DNA of 64,000 nucleotides from Pelosinus sp. UFO1 (GTDB lineage: Bacteria; Bacillota; Negativicutes; DSM-13327): the NCBI RefSeq assembly GCF_000725345.1, contig NZ_CP008852.1, forward strand, positions 1,044,001-1,108,000, given 5' to 3'. Shown here piece by piece: positions 1-8,985 of this stretch. Both the position numbers and the translations under genes were made by a program. Under the pieces are notes generated by a model. It made no database searches, had not been told where the DNA came from, and saw only the letters and a program-made list of their open reading frames with translations. How positions within the stretch are numbered: position 1 is the stretch's first letter; each line of letters begins with the position of its first letter.

Positions 1-11
1 TACATTGCCAG

Positions 12-257
12 TTATTCTTTACTTAAACAAGTATAAATACTTTCTAAGGATTTTGTATATGACTTGCCTGACAATCCAATGGTAAATTGACAATCAGGAC
101 ACTTGCAGGTGTGTTCAGCGCTGCAATATTTTGTAAGTATTTCACTAGTGATTTGATTTTGTTGCATCGTAAGTGTATAGGCTGAAATTTGTTGCGCTAC
201 CTCTTTACCGATGAAGGAACATTGAATAATTCGATTAATAGTAACTGTTTCTCGCAC
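12..257 (-). CDS. small Cys-containing hypothetical protein
   Basis: This 81-residue protein has no family I recognise. Its second half holds a cysteine cluster (C, then C-K-C-P-D-C) that could bind a metal ion or form a small zinc-ribbon-like knuckle. A strong AGGAGG ribosome site sits upstream of the ATG on the minus strand, so I take the frame as real. There is no signal peptide or membrane segment. It is divergent from the HD-GYP gene on its right, and the window edge cuts off whatever lies downstream. Function unknown. Confidence 0.6.
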   Translation of the reverse strand: MRETVTINRIIQCSFIGKEVAQQISAYTLTMQQNQITSEILTKYCSAEHTCKCPDCQFTIGLSGKSYTKSLESIYTCLSKE

Positions 258-476
258 CTCTAATCCCTCCTAAAATTCTCCTATACTTTAAGAATATAAC
301 AAAGATTTAGTAGCAGAGATAGGTCAATTATGTTAAGAATGTGTTAATAATTGTTAATTATATGCAGAAGCCATTGCTTTAATTTCTTATGAACATATAA
401 TGGGATAGTTTTATCCTCAATTAAGCGGAAGGAGAATATTTCTAAATTCTATTTTATCGCAAGGATAGCAGCAGGA

Positions 477-1199
477 ATGATTTCACATAATGTAGAATTA
501 CGTAAAAGATTGTTATGCCAAAAACATGATATTAATGATAATGTTACCAATACTATAAATAATATAGGTGGACGCATGCATAATTTAAAACAGAACAAAC
601 TATCTGTAATAAACATAGTGAATATGGAGGCTATAGAGGAATTTTGTCATCAGGTATATTACTGTGACCCTTATACCTCGATGCATGCAGAGCACGTGGC
701 TGAGCTTATGGCTGGATTGGCCAATCAAATGAACATGTCATCGGATGAAATTAATCTTGCTTTTATTGTCGGATTAGTTCATGACGTAGGTAAAATAAAA
801 ACTCCTGGTGATATTCTAAATAAGTCAGGTAGGCTTACTGAGGACGAGTTTAAAGTTATGAAACAACATGCTGAAAATGGTGCGGATATGTTATCAAACA
901 TCGAAGGGGCAGAAAAGCTGGCTTCAATTATGCTTCACCACCATGAAAGATATGATGGTAAAGGATATCCAAAAGGGATTGCTGGAGAGAATATACCACT
1001 GCTAAGTAGAATGCTTGCTGTTTGTGACACTTTTGATGCTATGACTACCAATCGATGTTATAGGAAACCTGTGTCCCTTGAGGACTGTATAACGGAAATT
1101 AAAAGATGTGCGGGAACACAATTTGATCCAGTGATTTGTGGGTTGTTTATTGAATTTTTAAATGAGAGGTTCATCTTTATGGAAGAGGCCAGCTATTGA
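477..1199 (+). CDS. HD-GYP domain phosphohydrolase, c-di-GMP phosphodiesterase family
   Basis: HD-GYP proteins hydrolyse cyclic di-GMP. After about 50 poorly conserved N-terminal residues the domain runs to the end, with the H-D-V-G-K metal motif, a following H-H-H-E and the D-G-K-G-Y-P signature, so the metal-binding residues look complete. There is no receiver, PAS or membrane segment; the input may come from a partner protein. The ribosome site before the ATG at 477 is weak. A later in-frame ATG at 576, preceded by AGGTGG, is an alternative and would remove the unconserved leader. queF follows after 16 bases, so the two are probably cotranscribed, although no functional link is known. Confidence 0.85.
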   Translation: MISHNVELRKRLLCQKHDINDNVTNTINNIGGRMHNLKQNKLSVINIVNMEAIEEFCHQVYYCDPYTSMHAEHVAELMAGLANQMNMSSDEINLAFIVGLVHDVGKIKTPGDILNKSGRLTEDEFKVMKQHAENGADMLSNIEGAEKLASIMLHHHERYDGKGYPKGIAGENIPLLSRMLAVCDTFDAMTTNRCYRKPVSLEDCITEIKRCAGTQFDPVICGLFIEFLNERFIFMEEASY

Positions 1200-1215
1200 G
1201 AAAAGGAGAATGTAA

Positions 1216-1713
1216 ATGTCAAGAAATAATAAAGAATTAGAAGGTATAACCCTTTTGGGAAATCAAAATGTTAAGTATGAATATTCATATACTCCGGAGG
1301 TCTTGGAGGTATTTGAAAATAAGCATATTGAAAATGACTACTGGGTAAAGTTTAATTGTCCTGAATTTACTACCCTTTGTCCCATGACAGGACAACCTGA
1401 CTTTGCCACTATTTATATAAAATATATTCCCGATGTCAAAATGGTTGAGAGTAAGTCATTAAAATTATATTTACTTAGTTTCCGTAACCAAGGTGACTTT
1501 CATGAAGACGTTGTTAATATTATTATGAAGGATCTTATAAGACTAATGCAGCCCCGCTATATTGAAGTCTGGGGGAAGTTCCTGCCACGTGGTGGTATAT
1601 CCATTGACCCTTATTGCAACTATGGCAAACCTGATACTAAATACCAAAGCCTGGCTTGGCATAGAATGCAGGAAAACGATTTGCACTCTTTAGAGAAGAT
1701 TGATAATCGATAA
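1216..1713 (+). CDS. queF: NADPH-dependent 7-cyano-7-deazaguanine reductase QueF
   Basis: QueF reduces preQ0 to preQ1 in queuosine biosynthesis, in the cytoplasm. At 165 residues it is the short, unimodular type. The family signature is clear: the catalytic-cysteine region F-N-C-P-E-F, then C-P-M-T-G-Q-P-D-F, and the E-S-K-S-L-K-L-Y substrate/NADPH motif followed by F-R-N-Q-G-D-F-H-E. The ATG is preceded by AAAGGAG. It lies 16 bases after the HD-GYP gene, with no preQ1 riboswitch between them, and is followed by a terminator and a repeat element. No other queuosine gene is in the window. Confidence 0.95.
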   Translation: MSRNNKELEGITLLGNQNVKYEYSYTPEVLEVFENKHIENDYWVKFNCPEFTTLCPMTGQPDFATIYIKYIPDVKMVESKSLKLYLLSFRNQGDFHEDVVNIIMKDLIRLMQPRYIEVWGKFLPRGGISIDPYCNYGKPDTKYQSLAWHRMQENDLHSLEKIDNR

Positions 1714-1714
1714 T

Positions 1715-1763
1715 AAAAAAGCGGATTTAAGACAAGTTGTAGTTGTTTTAAATTCGCTTTTTT
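1715..1763 (+). terminator. Rho-independent terminator after queF
   Basis: An imperfect inverted repeat (AAAAAGCGGATTTAA against TTTAAATTCGCTTTT) is followed by a T-tract ending at 1763. The structured repeat begins at the next base. Confidence 0.75.
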
Positions 1764-1861
1764 ACGGAAGCAGAAAGTATGACACTTCCTTGATTCCAAG
1801 TAAGAACGACTAAGGCTTCTGCCTGCGTCTGAGGACTTGGCCTAAGCCAAGTCTTTTCTTA
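1764..1861 (+). repeat. terminator-associated structured repeat, copy 1
   Basis: This is one of four copies of a roughly 98-base intergenic element. It starts with an imperfect hairpin (GGAAGCAGAAAGT paired with ACTTCCTTGATTCC). A domain closed by TAAGAA/TTCTTA follows, containing a small hairpin AGGC-TTCT-GCCT and a strong hairpin GACTTGGC-CTAA-GCCAAGTC. It begins directly at the end of the queF terminator T-tract and has queF's orientation. I know no name for the family. Confidence 0.85.
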
Positions 1862-1973
1862 TTTGGTATTCACTAATCATTACTACTCAGAGGGGATATA
1901 AGATTTACAGGCTGAGAGTATTTAACCAATATTGAATCAATTTACATCAAAATACTAAAATAAACAAATCATA

Positions 1974-2025
1974 TTGACTAGATACTAAAATCAATTTATA
2001 ATTAAAACATACCCTAGGGGGGTAT
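1974..2025 (+). promoter_or_regulatory. csoR-copA promoter with CsoR-type operator
   Basis: A near-consensus sigma-A promoter is visible: TTGACT at 1974-1979, a 17-base spacer and TATAAT at 1997-2002. At 2009-2025, over the expected start point, lies ATACCCTAGGGGGGTAT, the G-tract pseudo-palindrome typical of CsoR-family operators. The layout predicts autorepression of the operon, relieved by Cu(I). Confidence 0.85.
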
Positions 2026-2044
2026 AGTATGAAGAGGTGAAAAC

Positions 2045-2314
2045 ATGTTAACAGAAAAAGAGAAAAGTGAATTAAAATTGCGACTGAAAAAAGTGGCAGG
2101 TCAAATAAATGGCATTGATAAAATGTTGGATGATGGGCGTTACTGCGTAGATGTAGTGCAGCAAATTTTGGCAGCACGGGCTGCCCTCAATCGCGTGTCA
2201 ATGATTGTATTAGAAAGTCATGCAAAAAGTTGTGTGGTGACAGCAATTAAAGAAAATCGAGCAGAAGAAAGCATTGATGAACTGATGAATGTATTAAAAC
2301 AATTTACGAAATAA
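2045..2314 (+). CDS. csoR: CsoR-family copper-sensing repressor
   Basis: This 89-residue protein belongs to the CsoR/RcnR (DUF156) family of all-helical metal-sensing repressors. The Cu(I) ligand set C-H-C is present as Cys34, His59 and Cys63, with the second-shell-type residues around R32-Y33. That pattern favours copper over the nickel/cobalt or formaldehyde sensors. The ATG has a GAGGTGA ribosome site. An ideal operator lies upstream, and copA starts 25 bases after the stop, so it should repress its own operon until Cu(I) binds. Confidence 0.92.
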   Translation: MLTEKEKSELKLRLKKVAGQINGIDKMLDDGRYCVDVVQQILAARAALNRVSMIVLESHAKSCVVTAIKENRAEESIDELMNVLKQFTK

Positions 2315-2339
2315 CCATAGAGAAAAGGAGTTGAACCTC

Positions 2340-4772
2340 ATGACCGATCAAAAGGATAGTACTAAAAATCTCGCCTTGCAGTCAGGTAGTTTTAAAGTTG
2401 GCGGTATGACTTGCGCCGTTTGTGCCACTCGTATTGAAAAAGGACTAGGGAAATTAGTAGGAGTAGATAAAGCAGTAGTGAATTTTGCCGCTGAAAAAGC
2501 AACTGTTTCTTATGATGCAGATAAAATTGGTTTACAAGAGATTGGGGCAAAAATTGAAGGCCTTGGTTACCAAGTCATTAAGGATAAGGCGGACTTTAAC
2601 ATAACAGGTATGCATTGTGCTTCTTGCTCCAATCGGATTGAGAAGGGTTTAAATAAGTTGCCTGGCGTATATAACGCAATCGTTAATTTGGCTGCTGAAA
2701 AAGCCAGCGTGGAATACAACGCTAGCGAAATAACCGTGGAGCAGATGAAAGCCAGGGTAGCAAAATTAGGATTTACAGCTCATAGTATCACTGATGCTAG
2801 CGATGCGAACCAGGAAAAGGTGGTAAAGCAGGCTGAAGTAGCGCGGCAGCGATTTCGCCTAATTTTATCTGCAGTTCTCTCCTTTCCTTTATTGTGGGCA
2901 ATGGTGTTACACTTTTTTGGCATAATAGGGAAAACTAGTGAATTTTTAATGAATCCCTATTTTCAATTGCTGCTAGCGACTCCTGTACAGTTTGTGGCTG
3001 GGTGGGAGTTTTATCGTGGCGCCTATACGGCCCTAAGAAATGGAAGTTCCAATATGGATGTATTGGTTGCCCTTGGAACATCTGCGGCCTATTTCTATAG
3101 CGTTTCTAATATGGTAAGAGGCATTCCCGAGTTGTATTTTGAGACATCTGCAATTCTTATTACACTCATTATTTTAGGTAAATTATTAGAGGCAACAGCA
3201 AAAGGACATACGTCAGAAGCGATAAAAGCTCTTATGGGGCTACAAGCTAAAACTGCCCGTGTCATCCGTGGAGAAGAAGAAATCGATATTAGAATAGAAG
3301 AAGTAGTAGTAGATGACATTATTATTGTACGACCTGGCGAAAAAGTTCCTGTAGATGGACAAATTATTGAGGGAACTTCAACAGTAGACGAATCTATGCT
3401 AACAGGTGAAAGTCTTCCTGTGGACAAAAAGGTGGGGGATAAAGTAGTCGGTGCTACCATTAATAAATTTGGAACGTTTAAATTCAAAGCCATGAAGGTA
3501 GGGAGTAATACGGTTCTCGCTCAAATTGTGCGGATCGTGGAAGAAGCCCAAGGCTCTAAAGCCCCGATTCAGCGATTTGCCGATGTTGTTTCTGGTTATT
3601 TCGTACCAACAATCATTGGTATTTCACTATTAACCTTTTTAGGGTGGTACTTTGTATTTGATCCTGGCAATTTTTCCAGAGCTTTAATTAATTTTACATC
3701 TGTATTAGTAATTGCGTGTCCTTGCGCATTAGGCTTGGCAACTCCCACCTCTATTATGGTGGGAACAGGCAAAGGAGCGGAAAATGGTATTCTCATTAAA
3801 GGGGCGGAACACTTAGAAAATGCCCACCGACTGACTGCTATTGTGCTAGATAAAACGGGTACCATCACCAAAGGAGAACCAGATGTTACCGATATCATTC
3901 CCTTAGCACATTTGACACGAGAGGAAATACTACAAATTGCTGTAAGGGCAGAAAAAAAGTCCGAACATCCTTTAGCAGAAGCCATTGTCAAATTTGGGCA
4001 GGACCGAGGTATATCGGCACAAGATCCCGATTCATTTACTGCCATTCCTGGTTACGGCGTAGAAGTGAATCTTGATGGTAAAAGAATATTAGTTGGAACT
4101 CGCAAATTGATGAATGATAATAATATTGCGATTGAAGATTTGCTTCCTCAAATTGAAGCATTAGAAGAACAAGGGAAGACGGTTATGTTGATGGCCCTAG
4201 AAAATCAAATGGTAGGCCTATTTGCCGTAGCGGATACGATCAAAGAAAATTCTTTACAAGCAGTAGCAGAGTTAAAGAAATTAGGAATTGATGTATGGAT
4301 GATTACAGGTGATAATGAACGTACCGCTCGCACGATTGCAGGGCAAGTCGGAATTGAAAATGTAATGTTTGAAGTTCTGCCTGAACACAAAGCGGAGAAA
4401 GTAGAAGCTTTAAAACGAGAAGGAAAAGTGGTAGCCATGGTAGGTGATGGTATCAATGATGCTCCAGCCCTTGCGACAGCCGATGTAGGTTTTGCGATTG
4501 GTACAGGTACGGATGTTGCCATAGAGGCTGCCGATATTACCTTGATGCAAGGAGATCTTCGTGGTATTGTAGCCGCGATTAAATTAAGTAAAGCTACCAT
4601 GAGGAATATTAAGCAAAATCTATTCTGGGCATTGATTTATAACTCCTTAGGTATTCCTATAGCAATCGCTGGATATTTATCTCCTGTATTAGCAGGTGGC
4701 GCCATGGCCTTTAGCTCTGTTTCTGTAGTGCTCAATGCTCTGCGGTTAAAGAGATTTAGACCGTATCATTGA
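2340..4772 (+). CDS. copA: Cu(I)-exporting P-type ATPase CopA
   Basis: CopA exports Cu(I) across the inner membrane using ATP. It has two N-terminal heavy-metal domains (Met23-Thr-Cys25-x-x-Cys28 and Met91-His-Cys93-x-x-Cys96), about eight membrane helices, the intramembrane Cys460-Pro-Cys462 site, the phosphorylated Asp504 in D-K-T-G-T, and the T-G-D-N and [11 protein letters not shown]-domain motifs. I start it at the ATG at 2340, nine bases after AAGGAG, giving 810 residues; an in-frame TTG at 2331 is too close to that ribosome site. It is the second gene of the csoR operon. No CopZ chaperone gene follows. Confidence 0.95.
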   Translation: MTDQKDSTKNLALQSGSFKVGGMTCAVCATRIEKGLGKLVGVDKAVVNFAAEKATVSYDADKIGLQEIGAKIEGLGYQVIKDKADFNITGMHCASCSNRIEKGLNKLPGVYNAIVNLAAEKASVEYNASEITVEQMKARVAKLGFTAHSITDASDANQEKVVKQAEVARQRFRLILSAVLSFPLLWAMVLHFFGIIGKTSEFLMNPYFQLLLATPVQFVAGWEFYRGAYTALRNGSSNMDVLVALGTSAAYFYSVSNMVRGIPELYFETSAILITLIILGKLLEATAKGHTSEAIKALMGLQAKTARVIRGEEEIDIRIEEVVVDDIIIVRPGEKVPVDGQIIEGTSTVDESMLTGESLPVDKKVGDKVVGATINKFGTFKFKAMKVGSNTVLAQIVRIVEEAQGSKAPIQRFADVVSGYFVPTIIGISLLTFLGWYFVFDPGNFSRALINFTSVLVIACPCALGLATPTSIMVGTGKGAENGILIKGAEHLENAHRLTAIVLDKTGTITKGEPDVTDIIPLAHLTREEILQIAVRAEKKSEHPLAEAIVKFGQDRGISAQDPDSFTAIPGYGVEVNLDGKRILVGTRKLMNDNNIAIEDLLPQIEALEEQGKTVMLMALENQMVGLFAVADTIKENSLQAVAELKKLGIDVWMITGDNERTARTIAGQVGIENVMFEVLPEHKAEKVEALKREGKVVAMVGDGINDAPALATADVGFAIGTGTDVAIEAADITLMQGDLRGIVAAIKLSKATMRNIKQNLFWALIYNSLGIPIAIAGYLSPVLAGGAMAFSSVSVVLNALRLKRFRPYH

Positions 4773-4881
4773 AACGGGGATAAACAAATCGATTAAAATC
4801 TAGTATTAATAGGTTGGATTTTATTTGTAACATAGTTAACGTAGCGTCATAACGTAAGATAATGATATAATTAATAAAAAT

Positions 4882-4911
4882 ATGTAATCTGTATTTTCAT
4901 TCAGATTACAT
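4882..4911. promoter_or_regulatory. inverted repeat upstream of the amidohydrolase
   Basis: ATGTAATCTG and CAGATTACAT form perfect 10-base arms separated by 10 bases. They lie downstream of a TATAAT at 4866-4871 and upstream of the gene start. This could be an operator or a 5'-leader hairpin. The rest of 4773-4948 is AT-rich with nothing else recognisable; there is no clear terminator for copA. Confidence 0.4.
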
Positions 4912-4948
4912 GAAATTATCTTTGGTGATAGATAGGTGGTGGCGATAC

Positions 4949-6316
4949 GTGTTTGATATAGTAATTAAAAATGGGATTCTGATTGACCCAGAATCCCTTA
5001 CCAGAACCAATGGAAATATAGGCATGAAAAATGGGAAAATAGCCTCCATCACTAAAGAAGAAATTCATGGTGTCCAAGAATTTGATGCTTATGGTAAGAT
5101 GGTTTGTCCAGGCTTTATTGATATTCATGGGCATATTGATTGGGATGATTATTGTGGGGAACTTTCCCTGCGCCAAGGAATTACTACTACTGTAGGTGGT
5201 AACTGCGGATTGAGTCCTTTGGATATAAATGCTTTCTTTGCAGCGCAAGAAAAGCAAGGTTTTATCGTCAATCAAGCAGAGCTTATTGGACATTCTATTA
5301 GTTTAAGGGCTGAGGTGGGGGCAACAGATCCTCTAGTGCCTGCGACATCTGAGCAGTTAACTCGTATGGAATATCTAGTTGAAAAAGCATTCGAGGAGGG
5401 AGCTTGCGGTTTATCCTTAGGTTTAGCCTATGCGCCAGGGAGCTCTAACGCCGAAATTATTAATCTAAGCAAAATTGCTGCTAGGTATGGAAGAATTGTA
5501 GCTGTGGACACACGGATGATTACAGGAATCGATATGTATTCTCTAGTGGAAGTGATCTCGATTGCACGCCAAACGGGAGCCCGCATTCAGGTATCTCATT
5601 TGGTTTACCAATATGGAACAGGTGTCATGAATGAAGCTCTCGCAGTCATTAATCGGGCAAGGGCCGATGGGCTGGATATACGTTTTGACAGTGGTATGTA
5701 TACCCAGTGGGCAACTCATATCGGTGCGGTACTATTTAGTGAAGAATATATGGAGTTGAACGGGTGGAAACTAGAGGATATTTTGGTGATTACGGGTAAG
5801 TACAATGGTGAACGCTTGACGATGGATATTTATCAGGAACTTCGTACCCATTATCCCCATACAGCAGTAGTGGTGTTTACAGGCATTGAAGAGGAAATTT
5901 ATATGGCCCTTCATCATCCTTATGCCATGCCCTCCACAGATACAGGGACATATCTGCCTGGTGAGGGACATCCTCAAATTGCAGGCAGTTTCCCCCGTTA
6001 TTTTAAAAAAATGGTGGCAGAACGTTATGAATTAACCATCATGGAGGCCGTTCGTAAGGCGACATTACTGCCAGCAGAGACGTTAGGCTTTAATACAAAA
6101 GGCCGCCTGCGAGAAGGAATGGATGGGGATATTGTAGTATTTGATATGCAAACTATTACGGATAAGGCAGACTTTGGACTGCCTAATGCTTATCCTGAGG
6201 GAATTGATTATGTTTTTCTCAATGGTAAGCTAGCCCTTGCCAAGGGAGAAATTATGGATAGACAGGCTGGAAAAGCAGTGCGTTGTACCAAACCTGTTTA
6301 TGACTATCAGATATAG
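4949..6316 (+). CDS. D-aminoacylase-like amidohydrolase
   Basis: This is an amidohydrolase-superfamily enzyme closest to N-acyl-D-amino-acid deacylases and dihydroorotase-like proteins. Those enzymes cleave acyl-amide bonds with a metal in a TIM barrel. It opens with the family's F-D-I-V-I-K-N-G strand, has the metal-binding H-G-H-I-D after C-P-G-F-I-D, a T-T-x-x-G-G-N-C-G segment, and a C-terminal R-E-G-M-D-G-D-I-V-V-F-D motif. I choose the GTG at 4949 (455 residues), nine bases after AGGTGG, because the reading frame upstream of it is not family-like. The substrate cannot be told. It is a single-gene unit ending in a terminator plus repeat copy 2. Confidence 0.8.
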   Translation: MFDIVIKNGILIDPESLTRTNGNIGMKNGKIASITKEEIHGVQEFDAYGKMVCPGFIDIHGHIDWDDYCGELSLRQGITTTVGGNCGLSPLDINAFFAAQEKQGFIVNQAELIGHSISLRAEVGATDPLVPATSEQLTRMEYLVEKAFEEGACGLSLGLAYAPGSSNAEIINLSKIAARYGRIVAVDTRMITGIDMYSLVEVISIARQTGARIQVSHLVYQYGTGVMNEALAVINRARADGLDIRFDSGMYTQWATHIGAVLFSEEYMELNGWKLEDILVITGKYNGERLTMDIYQELRTHYPHTAVVVFTGIEEEIYMALHHPYAMPSTDTGTYLPGEGHPQIAGSFPRYFKKMVAERYELTIMEAVRKATLLPAETLGFNTKGRLREGMDGDIVVFDMQTITDKADFGLPNAYPEGIDYVFLNGKLALAKGEIMDRQAGKAVRCTKPVYDYQI

Positions 6317-6360
6317 AAAACAAGAAGTTGTCATGTAAGACAAAAAATAAGGCTATGTAA

Positions 6361-6403
6361 AAGACGCAAAAGAGTAAACAGCTTACTCTTTTGCGTCTTT
6401 TTT
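6361..6403 (+). terminator. Rho-independent terminator after the amidohydrolase
   Basis: A perfect stem of AAGACGCAAAAGAGTAA against TTACTCTTTTGCGTCTT with a 5-base loop is followed by T6. Confidence 0.9.
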
Positions 6404-6500
6404 ACGGAATCAGAAAGTATAAAATTTCTTGATTCCAAGTAAGAACGACTAAGGCTTCTGCCTGCGTCTGAGGACTTGGCACAAGCCAAGTCTTTTCTTA
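6404..6500 (+). repeat. terminator-associated structured repeat, copy 2
   Basis: It has the same architecture as the copy at 1764: the GGAATCA-type hairpin, then a domain closed by TAAGAA/TTCTTA with the AGGC/GCCT and GACTTGGC/GCCAAGTC hairpins. It begins at the last T of the preceding terminator and runs in the direction of the upstream gene. The loop of the last hairpin is ACAA here instead of CTAA. Confidence 0.85.
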
Positions 6501-6636
6501 TTTAGATATTATTAAATAGACTGAAAATAAAAATAATTGAGTGAAATGTAAAATGATTTAAATGCTAAATGACTTTTGGATCGCTTATACTTAATGAGGA
6601 ACCATATTTTGGTTAAATAACAAGGGGGAGACAATA

Positions 6637-7941
6637 GTGAAAAAGAGTTTGGCAATTTTATTTTCTACTGTATTATTGTTGGCCATGATACTCTCAGGTT
6701 GTGGTGCAAAGACGTCCACAGCAAAAACAGGTGATATAAAGCCTACCACTCTTAATTTTTGGACCTTTCAGGAATTGCATAAAGGCTTTATGGATGATGC
6801 AGTTGTAACCTGGAATAAGAATCACCCAGATAAGCCGATTGTTTTAAAAACGGATGTATATCCTTATGATGAACAACACAATAAACTTTTAATTGCGCTT
6901 CAATCAGGAACAGGAGCTCCTGACATAGTAGATATTGAGATTAGCAAGTTTGCTAACTTTTTGAAGGGGAGCAAACCAGGCTTAGTAGAGCTTAATGATG
7001 TGGTAGAGCCTGTAAAAGATAAGTTAATTATGGGGAGAATGGAGAACTATGCAAAGGATGGTAAGTACTACGGTATTGACTATCATGTAGGTGCTGAGGT
7101 TATGTACTATAACAAAGCACTCTTTGAGCAAGCGGGCGTAAACATCAATGATATTGTTACTTGGGATGATTACATTGCTGCTGGTAAAAAGATTGTTGAA
7201 AAGACAGGAAAGCCGATGACTACCCTTGAAACCACAGAACACTGGTCCTATTATCCCTTAATCAATATGCAAGGCTCCGACTTATTAGGGAAAAATGGCG
7301 AAGTTATTTTAGATAATGAAATCAATAAGAAAACCTTAGAAATGCTCAAAGATATGTTATACAAAGACAAGATTGCAGTCCCAGCACCTGGAGGTTTCCA
7401 CCATTCAGAAGAATACTGGGCTTGGATGAATAAAGGAAATGCTGCTTCTGTTTGGATGCCCATGTGGTATATGGGAAGATTTGTCCAGTATATGCCTGAT
7501 TTAAAAGGTCAAATGGTTATCCGCCCTATGCCAATCTTCCCTGGTGGCAAGAAATCAGCAGGGATGGGCGGTACAGGAACTGCGATTACAACCCAAGGAA
7601 AAAACATAGAACTTGCCAAGCAGTTTTTAGCGGAAGCGAAACTATCGAAAGAAGGCAGTATCAAAACATGGTCACTTTTAGGCTTTGATCCGATAAGAAG
7701 TGATGCATGGACAGATCCTGCTATGTCAGCAGACAATAAGTATACGGATTACTTTGGTACGGATATTTTCAATACGTTAAAAGCCGTTATTGGTGATATT
7801 GGCTCTATCAATGTTGGCGCAAAGTTCCCCAATGCAATTACCTTATTACAAAAAAATATCTGTTTTAAAGTCTTAAAAGAACAAAGTCAGACTCCTGAAC
7901 AAGCTCTTAAGGAGGCCGCTGAAGAGCTTAGGACAAAATAA
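6637..7941 (+). CDS. sugar ABC transporter substrate-binding lipoprotein (CUT1)
   Basis: This 434-residue family 1 solute-binding protein captures oligosaccharides outside the membrane. The N-terminus is a lipoprotein signal with lipobox L-S-G-C (Cys22), and the mature region begins with the usual N-F-W-T-F-Q-E strand. GGGGGAG precedes the GTG start. It heads a locus with two MalFG-type permeases, a GH51 arabinofuranosidase and an MsmX-type ATPase, so arabino-oligosaccharides (AraN-like) are the likely ligand. A strong hairpin after its stop probably lets it be made in excess over the permeases. Confidence 0.88.
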   Translation: MKKSLAILFSTVLLLAMILSGCGAKTSTAKTGDIKPTTLNFWTFQELHKGFMDDAVVTWNKNHPDKPIVLKTDVYPYDEQHNKLLIALQSGTGAPDIVDIEISKFANFLKGSKPGLVELNDVVEPVKDKLIMGRMENYAKDGKYYGIDYHVGAEVMYYNKALFEQAGVNINDIVTWDDYIAAGKKIVEKTGKPMTTLETTEHWSYYPLINMQGSDLLGKNGEVILDNEINKKTLEMLKDMLYKDKIAVPAPGGFHHSEEYWAWMNKGNAASVWMPMWYMGRFVQYMPDLKGQMVIRPMPIFPGGKKSAGMGGTGTAITTQGKNIELAKQFLAEAKLSKEGSIKTWSLLGFDPIRSDAWTDPAMSADNKYTDYFGTDIFNTLKAVIGDIGSINVGAKFPNAITLLQKNICFKVLKEQSQTPEQALKEAAEELRTK

Positions 7942-7948
7942 AGAGAAC

Positions 7949-7987
7949 GTAAAAGATTCAACCCCCTCCGTTGGTTGAATCTTTTAC
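7949..7987 (+). terminator. intra-operon hairpin after the binding-protein gene
   Basis: A perfect 14-base stem (7949-7962 with 7974-7987) lacks a long T-tract. Between a binding protein and its permeases, such hairpins usually stabilise the upstream mRNA or partly terminate transcription. Confidence 0.75.
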
Positions 7988-8039
7988 TAAATATAGTACT
8001 TTGGTAGACTATAGACTGCTAGGTGAAGGAGGCGTAAAG

Positions 8040-8984
8040 GTGGCAGATCCATCAGTAATTGGTCTGGGTAAACCTTATAATAGACGAAGTCGACTGAGAC
8101 AAATATTCTCCTCGCAAAAAACAGCGCCCTATGTATTTGTTTTACCCTTTATCCTATCTTTTTTAGTGTTTTTTTTGTATCCCATTATCTCCACTGTGAT
8201 TATGAGTTTTCAGAGGATTGACGGCCCTGAGGATGTAACCTTTATTGGTTTCCAAAATTACAAGAACTTATTAAATCCCCATTTTTTAAATGCAGTATGG
8301 TTAACGACTCGTTATACTTTCTGGACGATCCTTGTGCTTGTACCTCTACCTCTTGTACTGGCAATTTTTTTAAATAAGAAAACTACAATCGGGAAAAATT
8401 TCTTCCGGTCCGCCTTTTTTATGCCAGCCCTTACCTCTGTCATCGTAGCAGGACTTTTTTTCCGTCTTGCCTTTGGAGAACAACAGACTACACTAGTCAA
8501 TTCTATGTTAGGGGTATTTGGTATAAAGCCCACCATATGGCTTCAGGATGCGGATGCCAGCATGTTTGTCATGGTGTTGTTATGCACTTGGCGGTGGATG
8601 GGAGTTAACATCATATATTTTTTATCAGGCTTGCAAGGTATACCAGAAGAATTGTATGAAGCAGCTGCCATTGATGGTGCCAGTGAGTTTGAACAGTTTT
8701 TACATATCACTCTTCCCTCTTTAAAGCCGGTGATTATGTATGTAGTAACAATCAGTGTTTATGGCGGTTATTCTATGTTTGCAGAATCCTTTGCTTTATG
8801 GAATGGGCCACGTTCGCCGGGTGAAATTGGTATGACAATTGTAAATTATATTTATCAGGAAGGTTTTAATAATAATAATCTAGGATTTGGTTCGGCTATC
8901 GGTATTGCATTGTTTGCTATCGTCATGGCGGTAAATCTACTGCAACTTTTCTCCAGCGGATTCTTTAAAAAGGAGGGTACATGA
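8040..8984 (+). CDS. sugar ABC transporter permease (MalF/AraP type)
   Basis: This is a membrane subunit of a CUT1 sugar importer with about six helices. The cytoplasmic EAA loop, which docks on the ATPase, is seen as E-E-L-Y-E-A-A-A-I-D-G-A in the C-terminal half. I start it at the GTG at 8040 (314 residues), seven bases after GAAGGAGG; longer frames would run back into the hairpin at 7949-7987. The next permease starts one base after its stop, so the two are translationally coupled. Confidence 0.88.
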   Translation: MADPSVIGLGKPYNRRSRLRQIFSSQKTAPYVFVLPFILSFLVFFLYPIISTVIMSFQRIDGPEDVTFIGFQNYKNLLNPHFLNAVWLTTRYTFWTILVLVPLPLVLAIFLNKKTTIGKNFFRSAFFMPALTSVIVAGLFFRLAFGEQQTTLVNSMLGVFGIKPTIWLQDADASMFVMVLLCTWRWMGVNIIYFLSGLQGIPEELYEAAAIDGASEFEQFLHITLPSLKPVIMYVVTISVYGGYSMFAESFALWNGPRSPGEIGMTIVNYIYQEGFNNNNLGFGSAIGIALFAIVMAVNLLQLFSSGFFKKEGT

Positions 8985-8985
8985 T

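Noticed and set aside
333-359. TTAA-type direct repeats before the HD-GYP gene as a Pho box
   Set aside because: TTAAGA, TTAATA and TTAATT match the consensus weakly, the last spacing is 10 not 11, and the region is AT-rich.
1200-1215. preQ1 riboswitch before queF
   Set aside because: The gap to the upstream gene is only 16 bases, and no such motif lies at the end of that gene.
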